Source: Bacteroidota bacterium (GTDB lineage Bacteria > Bacteroidota > Bacteroidia > Chitinophagales > Chitinophagaceae). From it: a stretch of 8,440 nt of DNA. This document shows, one piece after another, positions 7,138 through 8,440 of this stretch. The first letter of the stretch is position 1. Each line of letters opens with the position of its first letter. Position numbers and translations under genes: made by a program. The notes beneath the pieces are model-generated. The model was not told the DNA's origin and made no database searches. It was given only the letters and a program-made list of their open reading frames with translations. The stretch spans positions 1 through 8,440 of the forward strand of contig JAEYVW010000182.1 of assembly GCA_023429365.1 (NCBI GenBank), written 5' to 3'.

Positions 7138-8333
7138 TAATGCGCGATAGGATCCGGCGTACCGTCGGGATCATTTTTCGCCGTACCTGAACTGGAAATC
7201 TTGTTTCCTTTAAGCAAAAGCAAGCCGGCTACATGCGGTGCCGCCATGGATGTACCGCTCATATAAGCATAGCCTCCATTTTTAAACGTAGATAAAATCT
7301 TCACGCCGGGTGCCGCGAAATCAATCACATCATTGCCATAGTTGGAGAAACTCGCAAATTTGTCGAGACTATCGACGGCAGAAACTGTATACACGTTAGT
7401 CGCATTGGCACGGGCTGGTGAAAATTTATTAGCTGATGTTTTATCGTTACCCGCTGCAATGGCGATGTAGATACCTCTGGCGGCAGTCGCCCTCACCTGG
7501 TGATCCAATGCCTCAGATATACCCTCATCGTTACCAACACTAAGATTTACGACATCACCGGATGAAGCATTTTCATTGATATATGCCAGGGCCTGAACAA
7601 TTGAGGAAAGAAGTCCTTTTCCTTCTTTATCCAAAACGCGTAAAGAAACCAGGGTAGCGCCAGATGCAACACCCAATACACCGTAGGTATTGTTCCTCCC
7701 TCCAATGATACCGGCTACATGCGTGCCGTGCCCGTTTTCATCGTCGGCAGAAGTCTTCCCGCTAACAAAAGATTTGCTTTTTGCCTGGTCCACGATCAGG
7801 TCAGGGTGATCAAAATCAATCCCCGAATCAATGACCCAGGCTCTTTTACCCGTTCCATCGCCATAGCCTACGCGCTCTATATTCCAGGTGATCAGCCGGG
7901 GCTCTGCCACCGTAAAGCAGGTTCCCAGAGAAATGATCCTGTCGGGCTCGATCGAGGCCACCGTTTCATCCTGGCGGAGACGGGCTACTTCCTCAGCAGA
8001 CAGGCGGGCTACTAATCCACCTGGGCCACCGGAAAAACTGTGTTTCAGGGCTGCTTTATCGATCTTATTTTTGGATAGAAGCTCAGGACCGTAGGAGCGC
8101 AAACTGGTGCCTGATACTCCACGTGATCCGGTTGCAGAATTATTAAATGAAATAATGTATTGACCCTCTACCGTTTGGCTACCGATGACATTATTTGTCT
8201 GGAAACATTCATCCGGACTGATAGCGGGCGAGCCTGGATTGGAGGTGGTTTCGTGGTCTTTTTTACAACCAGCAACCGCCAGGAGTATGACAGCGAAAAA
8301 GGGGATGGCTTTTCTTAGGATCATCATGGTCAA
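7134..8333 (-). CDS. Subtilisin-like S8 serine protease, lipoprotein
   Basis: Exported subtilase of 399 residues. The N-terminus is a lipoprotein signal (hydrophobic 10-22, lipobox AVAG-C with Cys23, then KKD), so it should be anchored in a membrane outside the cytoplasm. An inhibitor_I9-like propeptide follows (about 57-135, ending VASIEPDRI). The peptidase core has the full triad: Asp169 (WVIDSGID), His202 (NGHGTHVAGI), Ser362 (MSGTSMAAPHVAG), plus oxyanion Asn296 (AAGND). Triad spacing is close to that of subtilisin. After Ser362 only 37 residues remain, fewer than subtilisin's 54, ending in an acidic, proline-containing tail (DPDGTPDPIAHY) with no sorting domain of the Por type. The start used is a TTG at 8333, because GGAGG lies 7 nt ahead of it; ATGs at 8327 and 8324 are alternatives 13 and 16 nt from that site. 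Substrate is unknown. Confidence 0.95.
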   Translation of the reverse strand: MTMMILRKAIPFFAVILLAVAGCKKDHETTSNPGSPAISPDECFQTNNVIGSQTVEGQYIISFNNSATGSRGVSGTSLRSYGPELLSKNKIDKAALKHSFSGGPGGLVARLSAEEVARLRQDETVASIEPDRIISLGTCFTVAEPRLITWNIERVGYGDGTGKRAWVIDSGIDFDHPDLIVDQAKSKSFVSGKTSADDENGHGTHVAGIIGGRNNTYGVLGVASGATLVSLRVLDKEGKGLLSSIVQALAYINENASSGDVVNLSVGNDEGISEALDHQVRATAARGIYIAIAAGNDKTSANKFSPARANATNVYTVSAVDSLDKFASFSNYGNDVIDFAAPGVKILSTFKNGGYAYMSGTSMAAPHVAGLLLLKGNKISSSGTAKNDPDGTPDPIAHY

Positions 8334-8340
8334 TTAAGTC

Positions 8341-8345
8341 CCTCC
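8341..8345 (-). promoter_or_regulatory. Shine-Dalgarno sequence of the S8 protease gene
   Basis: GGAGG on the minus strand, 7 nt before a TTG and 13 nt before the first ATG. It is the only strong Shine-Dalgarno in the window and favours the TTG as the true start, although an ATG start would change the protein by only two residues. Confidence 0.5.
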
Positions 8346-8440
8346 ATAACGCAGGAATCGTGCCCGATAATCCTTCAGAAAATCGCTTTAACAAGTCTTT
8401 TATCTTAATTCTTCGAAGCTGCCGGTTTGCCTGTTTTTTC

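Noticed and set aside
7719..8094. Plus-strand open frames antisense to the protease
   Set aside because: They are opposite the conserved Asp/His region of a clear S8 protease and have no independent support.
8334..8440. Minus-strand open frame or end of a gene upstream of the protease
   Set aside because: Two frames end within the segment and one runs on into the signal-peptide region, but the piece is too short to show homology or codon bias.

Overview
The window looks like a chromosomal segment of a Bacteroidota bacterium, probably in or near the Chitinophagaceae/Sphingobacteriia. This is inferred from the HPK7-type PAS histidine kinases with NarL/LuxR partners, the lipoprotein N-terminus ending C-K-K-D, starts that mostly lack Shine-Dalgarno sequences but follow A-rich leaders, and TAnnTTTG-like -7 boxes ahead of genes. 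No species can be named from the sequence alone.

Layout: (1) Positions 1-1082, minus strand: the first ~360 residues of a MATE-family multidrug/cation antiporter; its 3' end lies outside the window. (2) 1083-1291: a divergent intergenic region with a perfect 18-bp palindrome in the MATE leader. (3) 1292-4191, plus strand: a membrane-bound hybrid-free PAS histidine kinase (8 predicted TM segments, two PAS domains, HisKA_3, HATPase) followed 14 nt later by its likely partner, a NarL/FixJ-type response regulator. (4) 4364-4744: a stand-alone receiver domain with no output domain, a close paralogue of the receiver in the preceding regulator. (5) 4945-7137: a second, soluble histidine kinase with about four PAS domains. 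(6) 7134-8333, minus strand: a subtilisin-like (S8) serine protease lipoprotein whose stop codon overlaps that of the second kinase tail to tail. (7) 8334-8440: the leader of the protease gene, with a good Shine-Dalgarno sequence and nothing else that can be supported.

How the genes may work together: the two kinases and two receivers form a four-gene phosphotransfer locus. The first pair can go from membrane/PAS sensing to transcription. The second pair (single-domain receiver plus soluble kinase) has no local DNA-binding output. Because the two receivers are about half identical, the second pair may modulate the first by cross-phosphorylation or phosphate competition, or act by protein contact; this is inference. 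The spacers ahead of the single-domain receiver and the second kinase share short motifs (ATTAYAGGGG then TAMATTTG; a TGTAG...CTACA dyad), which hints that these two separately spaced genes are co-regulated. The link to the flanking efflux pump and protease is only by position.
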